From: Astropecten irregularis
Taxonomy: Eukaryota; Echinodermata; Asteroidea; Paxillosida; Astropectinidae
Assembly: GCA_963971285.1 (NCBI GenBank)
Contig: OZ020257.1
Span: forward strand, 10,120,602-10,184,601
Length of the DNA stretch: 64,000 nucleotides
Reading direction: 5' to 3'
The notes beneath the pieces are model-generated. The model was not told the DNA's origin, did not search any database, and saw only the letters and a program-made list of their open reading frames with translations. Numbering within the stretch: the stretch's first letter is position 1; every line of letters begins with the position of its first letter. Position numbers and translations under genes: made by a program. Positions 34,901 through 45,232 of this stretch are shown here, piece after piece.

Positions 34901-37900
34901 GACGGAGATTTTACAGGATTCCAAACACGTTGTAAGTGACAGTTCCGTGCATATGTGTGCGGATCATCTGTATGGACGTACATAGTGTACATGTGTGCTG
35001 GTCAGTGTGGTTTGAGTATCCACACCAATAACGTTGTGAACCAAGACTATTATTTGTAAACATTAGAAAGGTCTTTATGATTGGATACATCTAATGTGTG
35101 CATCACTATATTTCACTATATTTCATTTGATTAATTTAATTTTTGTTTATATTCATGTCACAGTTTGAGAGTTCTTTTACCCAGAAGCCCACAATGTTTA
35201 ACAAGTATTGGATGACCAATGGCAAGCCGGAAGATGTATTAAAGGTAAACAAATTAGGTTGATTGTTTGAATTGCATATTTGAATACAGAATAAGTATTT
35301 TAGTCACTTTCTTACTATCACAAAAATAAATCACAAAAAATGAATAATATGAAAAATTAAGACAAACTCAATATGCCTTGTTCAGGTTTGTTTAGTGTTC
35401 AATATTTCAATATTGGTGAGTTTCCCAGCATTACCTGAACCACAGAGTAGTTAGAATGGCTATGAAGTGTAAATTCCTTGCTTGGCTTAATTTGTTTGTT
35501 TACAGAAGTTTAAAGAGAACATTCAACCAGAGAACTCTGTATCAGTCATCAAGATTCTCAGGAACAGACCATCCAGCTGGGCGGAGTGTCTGTCAATGGC
35601 CAGGATCAAATTTGAAAAATACTTCAACCACAAGGTACATGCATGCATCAACAGTGAAACTTGCTAACAGTGCTAATGAGTCACTACAATCTCTATGGGA
35701 ATTACACAGAACAGATTGTTGGTACTGCACCAACTGGTAACCAGCATATTACCAACTCTGCATTCCGTTAAGCACACTATTTAGAATGAAGCTTTGATCT
35801 CATTAGTGAATGTCAGCAGTAATGGTATACTATACATGTATGTAATGTAATGTAGGATGTATCAATCTTTCTGACAAGGCCTCCATCAGTCTCAATGCAC
35901 ACATAGCCAAATGCCATCACATACAGACCTATTTGATTGTACAACTGTGTTTAGGTGACTGACTACAATTATAAGACATGTGTTGCTATGTGATGATCCC
36001 CTGTTATTGTCACCATCAGATGCCAGTGTGTACATGTAGATGGAGGTATATATTCTTAACTTGTTGTCTTCTCTGATTGGTTGCTTAACAGGCCAGGCTT
36101 TTGCTATCTGTCTTTCCATTGGACCACAAGATGAATGATGGAAGTAAGTTGTAGCTTTGCTAATTCTCAATGATATGTTCAGATTTCTTTTTCGCATAGC
36201 ATTGTATTACTGTTCCAAGTATACGGCGCATCCATGTATATGGCGCACCCTCAACTTTTGACATCAGCTGGCAGAAAAAAAAATCATCCGTGGACAACCA
36301 GAAAAATATGGAAAACTGCAGCGCTCATTTTTCTAAGGTCATTTGTGATTTGTATTTCACTTGAGAATTCAAGAAAAATAAAAACAATGAATTCCACAAT
36401 CCAACTCACAACTTTCGGCGATGCTTTGCCTGAGTTTGCAACAACCCGAAGTGCGTTTACATTGGCTACCAGTGCCACACCATGCTGCACCACGCCGCAA
36501 CGAAAGCAGTACTACCGTTACGCGTGCAGCAGGCCCACAACACGTTGTGCACAACACGTGCAAACAGTATTCAATCTCCACCATAGTAGACTTCCTCTAC
36601 AGTCTACATATTCAACAGACCCCATTCAATTCAATATTCAATACATTCCCGTTCCGTATACCTCAATTGCAGTCTGTTATATAAATTTATGTGAGTGGAT
36701 AATGTGTTGCAAGCGCTGCGTGTCCAACTAAATATGATAATAACGACTCAATCCAAAGCTATCGTCATTTCCCTGGCATGAAATGCTTACCCGTGGCACG
36801 TGTTCACGACAAGGGCTGATGACTGCTGGTCAACTTGTACTGTACGCCGACCAACTCCTACGCCGTCCAACTCGTATGCCAACCAACTCATACACCGACC
36901 AACTCATACGCCGACCAACTCATACGCCGTCCAACTCATACGCCGTCCAACTCGTACGCCGTCCAACTCGTACGCCATTCAACTCGTACGCCATCCAACT
37001 CATACGCCGTCCAACTCATATGCCGTCCAACTCATATGCCGTCCAACTCGTACGCCGTCCAACTCATACGCCGTCCAATTCGTACGCCGTCCAACTCAAA
37101 CGTTGTCCAACTCATACGCCGTCCAACTCATACGCCATCCAATTCATACGCCGTCCAACTCGTACGCCGTCCAACTCGTACGCCGTCCAATTCGTACGCC
37201 GTCCAACTCGTACGCCGTCCAACTCGTACGCCGTCCAACTCGTACGCCGTCCAACTCGTACGCCGTCCAACTCGTACGCCGTCCAACTCGTACGCCGTCC
37301 AACTCTTACGCCGTCCAACTCTTACGCCGTCCAACTCATACGCCGTCCAACTCATACGCCGTCCAACTCGTACGCCATCCAACTCGTACACAAACCAACT
37401 CGTACGCCGTATAACTCTTACGCCGTCCAACTGATACGCGCGTATCTAATTTTGTGATTGGCTAGACGATCCCACTGTGATCATCTTACAATAAAACAAA
37501 TCAAAATGGTGATTCACGTTGCAGCATAACGCTGTCGCGAACTGGACTTTTTTACCTATGATGATAAGGATATTTCCCAATGGAAACGTGACTATTGCTG
37601 ATTAAAATAATGACTCCAGACAAAGGTTTGATAATTTATTGAACGATCACGACATTCTTAAATGAAATGTGTACCTCGGACGGCCAGTCTGACCGTCACG
37701 GTCTGGAGCTTGTATTTACTGTAATTTGTAAATGCACATGTCCACTCGCCCGTCGTTGTGCACATGTTGCGGTGCTCCAACCATGTTTTTGCATATTATT
37801 TTCAGTGTCTCTAATCTTAACTCTAACTGAGTTTGCACTTTAGTTTTCCTTGGCCTATCGCAAGAGTCGGAAATATTAGTTTTTGTAAATGGTATCTTTC

Positions 37901-40900
37901 ATGAATCATTCAATTTTGAGTTAGACATCATGCTAATTGGTTACAGTTGCTGCTGATACGGACAATAGTGCATCGCATGCCTTTACTAGACACGGCGCAA
38001 TGATCACAACCCACATTCGCGTGACCGCCAGCGGGTTGTACCCATGTATACGGTGCACCCCCAACTTGTGATTTTTGTCGAGGTGAAAAGTACGGTGTAT
38101 ATACATGGAACTTTACGGTGCTCATATGCAAAGGTTTTTTTCTTTTGGACTACCTTTTGATGGATTTCTTGGGATTGTTCGTGTCAGCACCCATGGTCAT
38201 ACATGTTTGCTTTGTTTGGTTGAACGTAGCCATGTAAAACCCAAGAAACACAGGATTGAACCAGCGATATCCGGAATACCATACCAGCGCAATATCAACT
38301 GAGCTATCCAGCCCTATGTTTGTGGTGTCCCTGTTAGTCCGTTACCTTTGTTCGTTTGGCAGACAGAAGCTACGAAACCACGCACTAGGGCTGTCTCGAA
38401 TATAGCGAATATTCGATCATCACTCGAATATTCGAATAATATTTTGCCCGTTTGAATATTCGAGAAAAAAGTAACGCGATGCCAAAAGCAGATTTTGTAC
38501 CGAAAAATGCATTGAAGCCGGCCGCGATCCATCTTACCAAAGCCATCCACGATCTGCGGTACCGTCCGAGCGCTATTTTACCATGCATGTACATGTACGT
38601 GCAGGCTTCCTGTCGACCATGTGATTGAGACTTGAGCTGGTGCACGCTATGCTATGTGCTGTGAAGTTCTCGCTATTACGTGCGCAGATACCAGCTAGAT
38701 GGCTGGCTAGGCTGCACGTGGTGTGCATGCATGATGCATGTAGCGTGTGTGCGATATGAATATATATATTTACCGTTCGTTTTTGGAATTAAGTCGGTGA
38801 ACTGAAAAGTGTGTTTCTACTTGGCCAGATGGACAAAATAACCAAATTGAAGTAAGATTTAGGTGACCAGAAAAACGCGATTTACAGTACTGTTGTAGAA
38901 GAACGGCCACGGTCAGAATATTTTTATGGGGATCTCGCTCGCAACGATACAGCAATGCATACGGCCTACTGTGTGTTCGATGTTGGTGCTTGATGTCGGA
39001 AAAAAGATCGCGCTAAATTTTGCTTGGCCTGTCAATGGCGTGTTATACGCAATCATATGCACCTGCATAGAAATAGCTGTTAGAAAATAGCGGATAATAT
39101 CATTCTGTAACTTATTAAAAATCTGCTAAAAAGGCAGGGTGTTTTGATAGGATCTGTTCATGATCTGTAGTTGTCTAGCACGCCTGGTGCGGCGTCCGGA
39201 TAGCTACCAGCAGCCATTACGCAACATACTTTCATATTTTTATTTTCTTATGTTTTACATTGAATTGCGAATTTTCGAATATTCGAATATTCGATCAATT
39301 TTTTTCTCGATTTGCGAATACCAAATTATTCGTTAATGGACAGCCCTACCACGCACATACCGCTATATCTCAAAAAAGATGTTTGTTATTTCATATTTAC
39401 AGCAGTGTGTTTCTTATTTCTCTATAAATTGACATATTGTTGCTATTTCAGCTCCATTTTGGCAGTCACCTAAACGACCACCTCAGCCAATAACGTTTGA
39501 TACTGCCAGTGAACTGTAAGTACATGTTGGATTCTATTCAAATTTCACGTCCATTCTTTTGCCAAAAGTTTGCAGAATTTGAGAGAAACTCTTATATATG
39601 ATTTTCATGAATATTAATGGTTTATTTCATCTGGGAGATATAAATATGCAAATTAGGCTTGCCATTCACCGATGTGGATGAGCATTGCATACTTAATGCT
39701 TGTTGAGTGCACTTAAAAAATCATGCACTAGCTCAGGTGGGATTCGAACCCACGACCTCCTGCTTACTAGTGCAGATGCCATACCGCTAGGCTACTAAGC
39801 TAGCTTGGGTCAGCAGGGTGAATTGAATCCAATATCACGGCGCTTACCGCAGTGAATGATCGGGAAGATAAAAAAATGCAAATTAGGCTTGCTATTCTCT
39901 GATGTGACAAGATTTTGTTAGCCAAAATATCAATGAAAAACCTAAAAAATGCATTTAATAAGAATGACAAAAAAAATAGATTGAGAAAATAATACTGAAG
40001 GTGCAGCCCTGATACTGTTTGGAATTGGTTTACAGTTTGCATCTACTTACTTTTTCCTACTTGTAATAGTGAGTGGAAATGCAACTTTCTAAGCTGTTTG
40101 CATTAACAACTCTCATCATAATACTGCTATGTAATATTCAGGAAACTGTGTAGAATGAAATATTGAGAAGTACAAGTAGTTAATAAATGTTGGGGCATTG
40201 AATTTGTTTTTCATTCTCAGACACATGTTGTTTGTGGTCAGCACTGCAAGATTAGCAGCGGCATATTGTGGTATTCCTGTATCTGAACATGACTTGAGTA
40301 CTGATACATTACTACGGATACTATCTGGTGTCAAAGTACCAGCATTCAAGCCATCTAGTAAGGTAGGTTTCAAAACAGCAATCAGGGGATAAGGTCAGAC
40401 ATGTTGGGATAAGGGAATATAATAGACCTGTAGATAGAGAGAGTTACAGTGGAACACTGCTTATAATGAACACTGCTACACCGAACATGTTGCTATACTG
40501 AACATCATCTTTGGCAATTTTTGTGTACAAAACATACCAAAAATTGTTGTTTAAAATTGCTATACGGAATGACCACTATAATGAACAGTTACTGTTGATC
40601 CCACTGTGTTTGTTATAGTGGTGTTACATTGTACTTAGAATCATAATGCCTGATCACAATGGCCACTGGACACATAATGAAATTATCCCACCTCTCTACA
40701 TTCACGTCACTGGGTGCTGTTAAACTACCAATATCATGGCATCTATTTACTTTGTAAACACTTTGCTTTTGCAATAGATATATTGTATAACTACAGCCTA
40801 AGCTCCTTTCACACCGGGCCTACATAGAGTTGCGTATCGTGTAAGCCAAAAGAAGGCTGCGTACTCAAGGTGGGCGCACGCAGATGCGCATAGTGCGACG

Positions 40901-43900
40901 ATGTATGGTTGCGTACCCTGTGCAGAGGCACTGCGTACCTACCAGAATAATATAATTGCCGTGCAGGTGCATATGATTGCGTATAACAGACGTAGGGTAG
41001 CATACTATTGCGTATGCATGCCGTACAGTAGTGTAGTGTTACGTAGACATGCGTAAAAACTGCGTACGTCCGGTGTCCAGTGCTCTACGCCAAGAGTACG
41101 CAAAAAAGTTAAACATTTTTGTATTGTTTGCGTACATGTCGCGTACTCCTTCTGTGTACTCGGCGTATTGTTACGTAAACCAGCGTAGACTACCGTAGGA
41201 ACAGTGTAGGGCAGCATAGTCGCTACGCAACGCTATGCAACTGTACGTAAGGCTCGGTGTGAAAGGGGCTTAACTGTTCTGTCATATGTCAGTGCATTTT
41301 CCCTGATAAAAGAAAGACTGTTTCAGTAACTCTTTCAATTTCTTACAGGTGATTGAGACTGATGCATCGGCGTCTGGGAAGGCAGAGCAAAAATACACAT
41401 CCGATGATTTGGAACATTGCAAACAGCAGTTAACACATCTTATAGCCAAGAAAAAAGCTTCAACAGGTAGGAGCATAGGACCTTGACTGATACAAGCTCA
41501 ATAATAATGAACAGGCTCACAATAGGATATTCTCTCTAGACTTAAAGGTAGTATCATACTTTGGTAAGAAACCAAAACAGAAATGTTCACAGATTTACGT
41601 ATAACTTATAGGGTATGAAGATGGTGGTGGTAGAAACATACCGTTAAAATTGTTCCACCTAAAATGGTGTATTTATCCAGAAATGAGTAACATAACGACC
41701 GAAAATCTTGTTGATCTTTTAAAAGATAAAAAATAAAAATGATATTACCTTTTATATAGATGTCTGTAGTCTTAACTGTGCGGCTCTTTAAAGGGCAAAA
41801 AAGGGCATAAGTTACAGGGTATGAAGATGGTAATGGTAGAAAAATACTGTGAAAATGTTTCTGCCTCAAATGCTGTATTTATCCAGAAAATAGTCAAACC
41901 AAACACCAACAACATTTTTGATCTTGGTACATGTAAGATGTGTGAAGCTAATATATAAACACTATAATAAATCTAAACTATTTCATCTTGAATTGTCATT
42001 TTTTATTTCCAGTGCACTGTCAGATGATTGCAGTAGAGTTTGAGAAAGATGATGATTCTAATGGTCATATAGATTACATCACTTCAGCATCTAACCTTAG
42101 AGCAGCTATGTATCATATTGAGCCTGCTGATCGCTTCAAGACTAAACTAATAGCTGGGCGCATTGTACCAGCTATAGCTACAACTACTGCTGCAGTAGCT
42201 GGATTGGTAAGTATAGATTAATATACATGATTGGTATCAGCTGGCATCCGTTAGTGTGTAACTACAAGGCTTGATTGAGCTCAGATCCATGGTATTGCCA
42301 GTCTACCAACAAGCCTGTATCACTTGGGCTCAGTTTCATGACCTGGCTTTAATAATGTAGAATCAGTGAAATATATATGCAAATTAGGCTTGGCCTTCAC
42401 CAACGTAGTAGATGATCCACGACCATTGGAAATACATGTAGAGATTCTGTGCTTATGAGACCCCATTCTATGGCTTAGATTTGTCATGTTTTACCTGATT
42501 AAATGAATATTTGGACCCAACCTCATAAGCAAATTATCATTCCAGAAATGTATAATAAGCAGATCCATTACACTAATTGCTGCCTGTATGGTTCTCACAT
42601 ACTAGCAGGTAGCACCATGATACCAACATGCCTCTATGTACATTGACTATATATGACCAAATACACTACAGGTTAAAGGAACTACAGACATCTTGTGTTG
42701 AAAGTAGTGACTGATTAAAACATTAAAGCATCAAATCTTATCTGCAATGAGATTGAAAGGCACACGTTAGGAGTACAGTATACAGATGTTTGATCTGCAG
42801 TTATGACATGTTATAATGATACGCCCTTAATGTTCTGCTCAGTTATGTTCTCATCTTCCTATTTTCTAATGATGGCCAGAGCACTATGAATACTACTGCA
42901 TGTTGTGACCAGTAATTACTTCTTCAGATGAAGAACAACACACGACAACAACACTTCAACAACACCTGAACACGCTGTATTGTTGGTAGACAAACTAGCA
43001 CATCAGATAGTGTGCAAGAGGACTGGAGCACAATACTACTTGACTGCTGGCATTAACTTACACTGACAGAGCTTGTTTGTTTCTATCACTCTGATTCTAC
43101 CAGGCTACCTTGGAGTTGATCAAGTACATCAAGGGAGTAAGGCTTGAGGATTATCGTAACTGCTTCTTGAATCTAGGCTTATCTCTCATCATGTTCTCTG
43201 AACCTGGACCAGCAAACATCACTCAGATTAAACCAGGTTTAACATTTACACAATGGGATATGTGGCATGTACAAGGACATAGACAATACACACTCAAGGA
43301 CTTCAACAAACATTTCAAGGTATATTGGCTTTATATCATTTCCTGCTTTTTAACGATTCATTCCCTTATGGTCTGGTTGTTTCAGGAACGTGATCAGTGA
43401 TTCTGCTGATTCAGATCCCATTTAGCATATCCTGCATAGAACATGGAGCAGTTTTTGCATGCAGGATCACTGATCACTGACCTCCAGTCACTGTTGGCAT
43501 TCTACATTCTATAATGATGACCATGCTGAGAGATACAATATGAAGCTGTCTGGATTACTTATTGCATGTACATTCATGCAATGCAGATATGCTGCACTGT
43601 TCACATGGACCCCTCAAGTTTGTCTTCTAAGTCAAATTCAATGTATCTGACTTGTGTCTTAAATAGTTTTGAATTTTACACTAGTACAAAGAGAAAAGAA
43701 GAGCGACAGTTAACTAGCAGACATATTATTGTCATTGAAAGGTGAACCAAACAAAATTGACTGGAGCGGGATTCGAACCGGCGACCTTCTGAGTACCGTA
43801 CAGGCGCTCTACCAACTGAGCTATCCAGCTCTTTGTTGGTGGTGTCCCTAATTGTCAATTCTTTGTTCGTGAAAGCCATGAAACCACGCACATTCCGGGA

Positions 43901-45232
43901 TAATTGACTATATGGGGACACCACCAATGTAGGGGCTGGATAGCTCAGTTGGTGGAGCGCATGTACGGTATTCAGGAGGTTGCTGGTTCGAATCCCGCTC
44001 CAGTCAATTTTTTCTTTGTTCACCTTTTAATGAGTTAAAAATCCAGTCAGTTTCCCTTGTGATTATTTGATGATTAGACATATTATATTGCACAGGTTAT
44101 GATTATATATTGATATAGCATAACAGGATACCATGATCCTGTTAGAATCAGATGTTTTACAACGTCACATTAACCTGAATATACCCAGTAAATAAGCTAG
44201 TAGTAGTTCCACTCAGATGTACGTTTACTTAAAGTACATGTAGTACTCACAGTTTAGAATCATAGCTTTGCAGTTCACAGTGTCCTCATCATAACCATTG
44301 CATTGTAATTTACATTGTACAGGATATGTATGACATGAATATATCTCTGGTTGTACATGGTGTCAAGATGGTCTTTGTTCCTATGATGCCTGGACATATG
44401 AAAAGACTCAACAAAACGTAAGTTGAATAAATCTTTAGTCTTTACATAATTTGAAAATCTTGAAAAATCAATGTTCAATCTTATGTGTTTATGCAAGAAT
44501 CATTTGAAACTTAAGGCCTATTTACACATATGCAACTTTGTTGCACGGTTTTTAAACTGCGCACAAATCTATGGTAGTGTTTACATTTACATGATAAAGT
44601 AGTGCGACTTGTCACATGACTTTTTAAAATTAAATTGAAAAGTGATTTTGTCTCGCGACAAATAAAGTTGGCCACATATTTCCCGATGTCTTCATATGCC
44701 AGCTGTATTGATTGGTTAGGAAAGATGGACAAGAAAATGATAACTGAGGTCCAGAAATACAATGAATAGATGCCGGGAGAAGAGACAACATACTTGGGCC
44801 TAATTATGATCTCATCCTGATGGTATGCCCCAGGATTGCCCTAGCTGCCAAAAAAAGCAGTAGGCCCCTAAGTAAAATATCTTCTTCCTCATCCGAGGAC
44901 AAAGAAAATGACGCATTATATTATGAGGTGGCAATGTTTTGAAAAAGAGAAGTCGTGCAACAGATCGCATAATTTTGGACAGCTGCACGTTTGCGACTTT
45001 CTCGCATGACTAAATGGTTGCAACAAAGTTAATAGGCATTTATATTATATTATCATTGCTTGATCCTTGAAAGAACATCTCTTTGATTTGATGTAGTATG
45101 CTGGAGTTGCTGAAACCGAGTGATGGGACTCAATATGCTGATCTGACTGTTGGATTTGAAGCTATTACATCAGGAGATGATGATGAAGATTTACCAGCCC
45201 CTCCCATTAGATATTACTTCCGGTCTCAGTAA
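22921..45232 (+). CDS. UBA6: UBA6, E1 activating enzyme for ubiquitin and FAT10
   Basis: Adenylates ubiquitin (and FAT10 in vertebrates) and carries it as a thioester. Exons: 22921-22958, 23902-23996, 24318-24346, 24772-24866, 25375-25567, 26427-26549, 26827-26950, 27131-27240, 27854-27987, 28845-29058, 29772-29839, 30552-30708, 31335-31412, 31960-32038, 32334-32439, 34096-34291, 35164-35244, 35506-35634, 36092-36143, 39452-39515, 40221-40362, 41349-41466, 42013-42206, 43104-43319, 44323-44417, 45097-45232. Total 3066 nt, 1021 codons plus TAA; human UBA6 has 1052. The [18 protein letters not shown] start marks UBA6 as distinct from UBA1. ATP site GCGAIG is at 436-441, [15 protein letters not shown] at 464-478, and the catalytic Cys of [10 protein letters not shown] is about 594 (34232). 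The ubiquitin-fold domain ends in [13 protein letters not shown]. The last 19 codons begin a tandem array. Confidence 0.95.
23226..23461 (-). mobile_element. T2 tRNA-like SINE copy 1
   Basis: Minus-strand tRNA-like unit in UBA6 intron 1. Reading inward: CCACAAGGGAAAC tail, GAACAAAG, AATTGACTGGAATAGGATTC (B box side), CCAACTGAGCTATCCAGCCC (A box side), then GGTGTCCCTAATAGTCAATT, ATCTTTGTTTGTTTGGCAGT and GAAACCACTCAC. It shares this order with six other loci in the window. Confidence 0.7.
25660..25925 (+). mobile_element. T2 tRNA-like SINE copy 2
   Basis: Plus-strand copy in UBA6 intron 5, with GGTTTCATGGCTTCTG, ACAAAGATAATTGACTATTG, GGGCTGGATGACTCAGTTGG (A box) and GGTTCGAATCCTGCC (B box), then TTTCTTTGTTC and a degraded TTTTCCTTTTGGTTA tail. 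It lies directly next to a T1 fragment. Confidence 0.65.
25945..26095 (-). mobile_element. T1 element fragment
   Basis: Keeps GAATTAGGCTT, AGCACTGTATGCTCAATGCT and the minus-strand tRNA-like part (GGCTCAGATGAGATTCGAAC, ACCTCCTGCTTACTTGTGCA, CACCAAGCTAGCTAGGGT). The far inverted end is missing. Confidence 0.6.
27473..27820. mobile_element. TTAA-MITE, diverged copy
   Basis: TTAA at 27473 is followed by AGGTAAAGTACAGTATTGGT, CAGAAATGCTCACAAATTTA, CGTATAACTTTCAGGGTATA and the CAGAAATTAGTAAAACAAAG block. The right part is weakly conserved, ending near ATCTTTACCAATCTTGTCAC. It ends within 40 bp of UBA6 exon 27854-27987. Confidence 0.5.
30746..30990 (-). mobile_element. T2 tRNA-like SINE copy 3
   Basis: Minus-strand copy in UBA6 intron 12. 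It has AATAACCACAAGGGAAACTG, AATTGACTGGAGCAGGATTT, CCAGCTGAGCTATCCAGCCC, GTGTCCCCAATAGTCAATTA and GAAACCACGCACACACCGCC, ending at CCCCAAGGATCATT. Confidence 0.7.
32515..33232. mobile_element. Tandem dimer of a 356-bp inverted-repeat element
   Basis: Two near-identical units start at 32515 and 32871. Each opens with TTATATAACACCTTAGTAGA and GTCATTTGATTGGAGGATTG, and closes with the inverse (TTATCCTCCAATCAAAATCA, ATGACAAAGATCTACTTAGA). The GC-rich middle holds GTGCGCGCGTACGCG. The junction TTTTATATAACACC is shared between units. They lie in UBA6 intron 15. Confidence 0.75.
33239..33516. mobile_element. Pair of palindromic MITE copies, second with an arm deletion
   Basis: The first unit, 33239-33402, is an almost complete hairpin: CAAATAATGAATGTTTCAC against CATTCATTATTTG, and GACAGATGGACTGTTCCATT against its inverse around the loop CTCGGCTTCGCCTCG. 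The second, 33413-33516, has the same ends but lacks most of the left arm, so it no longer folds fully. Confidence 0.7.
36835..37440. repeat. 16-bp minisatellite
   Basis: About 37 tandem copies of the unit CGTACGCCGTCCAACT with variants (CGTACG or CATACG; CCGTCC, CCATCC or CCGACC). Because 16 is not a multiple of 3, the three forward frames read the same 16-residue repeat, [16 protein letters not shown], in different phases, and all are open. Similar frames are open in reverse. It lies in UBA6 intron 19, with no splice sites or start context that would suggest translation. Confidence 0.9.
38236..39380 (-). mobile_element. T2 tRNA-like SINE copy 4, split by a hAT element
   Basis: Left part about 38236-38385 (AGGATTGAACCAGCGATATC, CAACTGAGCTATCCAGCCCT, GGTGTCCCTGTTAGTC, AGACAGAAGCTACGAAACCA). 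The rest resumes at 39349 with CCACGCACATACCGCTATAT. The two parts are separated by the 963-bp element at 38386-39348, and the 8-mer CCACGCAC is present on both sides of it. Confidence 0.75.
38386..39348. mobile_element. Non-autonomous hAT element with TAGGGCTGTC ends
   Basis: The 963-bp insert starts TAGGGCTGTC and ends GACAGCCCTA, a perfect 10-bp inverted repeat. It is flanked by the duplicated 8-mer CCACGCAC (38378-38385 and 39349-39356). Subterminal CGAATATTCG motifs are repeated at both ends. The 8-bp duplication and TAGGG-type ends fit the hAT superfamily. I found no transposase motif in either strand, so it would need an enzyme from elsewhere. Confidence 0.9.
39643..39895 (-). mobile_element. 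T1 element, second long copy
   Basis: Left end TATGCAAATTAGGCTTGCC, GATGTGGATGAGCATTGCAT. The minus-strand tRNA-like centre has GTGGGATTCGAACCCACGAC (B box), CCTGCTTACTAGTGCAGATG and CTAAGCTAGCTTGGGTCAGC (A box side). A second ATGCAAATTAGGCTTGC at about 39877 is in direct rather than inverted order, so the right end was rearranged or belongs to another copy. It is in UBA6 intron 20. Confidence 0.65.
40447..40632. repeat. Interspersed repeat with ACAGTGGAACACTGC and TATAGTG motifs
   Basis: Ends read ACAGTGGAACACTGCTTATA and TTATAGTGGTGTTACATTGT, with repeated ATAATGAAC or TATACTGAAC phrases inside. A related, inverted copy lies at about 51655-51797. There is no coding capacity. It is in UBA6 intron 21. 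Confidence 0.45.
40799..41272. mobile_element. MITE with TTTCACACC inverted ends
   Basis: Left TAAGCTCCTTTCACACCGGG and right CGGTGTGAAAGGGGCTTA pair over 22 bp with few mismatches. The 474-bp interior is rich in GCGTA and TACGC words on both strands. No ORF is credible. It is in UBA6 intron 21. Confidence 0.7.
41542..41930. mobile_element. TTAA-MITE, truncated copy plus second fragment
   Basis: TTAA, then AGGTAGTATCATACTTTGG and the complete left half of the element as far as the TTGATCTTTTAAAAGAT centre at about 41720. A second left-half fragment (AAGTTACAGGGTATGAAGAT, GCTGTATTTATCCAGAAAAT) follows at about 41806-41930. Both are in UBA6 intron 22. Confidence 0.6.
42370..42416. mobile_element. 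T1 element terminal fragment
   Basis: TATGCAAATTAGGCTTGGCC followed by TTCACCAACGTAGTAGATGA matches the first 45 bp of the T1 element. Nothing else of the element remains. It is in UBA6 intron 23. Confidence 0.45.
43735..44075. mobile_element. T2 tRNA-like SINE, inverted dimer
   Basis: Two tRNA-like units face in opposite directions. Minus strand at about 43757-43838: TTGACTGGAGCGGGATTCG, CCAACTGAGCTATCCAGCTC. Plus strand at about 43930-44008: GGCTGGATAGCTCAGTTGG, GCTGGTTCGAATCCCGCTCC, AGTCAATTTT. They are joined by GTCAATTCTTTGTTCGTGAA and CATTCCGGGATAATTGACTA, making a long hairpin. The plus-strand unit keeps the GTTTCCCTTGTGATTATTTG tail. It is in UBA6 intron 24. Confidence 0.75.
44512..45045. 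mobile_element. MITE with GCAACTTTGTTGCA ends
   Basis: Left TTAAGGCCTATTTACACATA and TGCAACTTTGTTGCAC are matched in inverse by GGTTGCAACAAAGTTAATAG and GCATTTATA on the right. Inner pairs such as AGTAGTGCGACTTGTCACAT and GCGACTTTCTCGCATGAC also suggest folding. It fills most of the last UBA6 intron and ends about 50 bp from the final exon. Confidence 0.55.

Noticed and set aside
36783-37457. Long open frames of about 200 codons in three forward frames (repeat [16 protein letters not shown])
   Set aside because: They are one 16-bp minisatellite read in three phases, inside a UBA6 intron, with no splice or start evidence.
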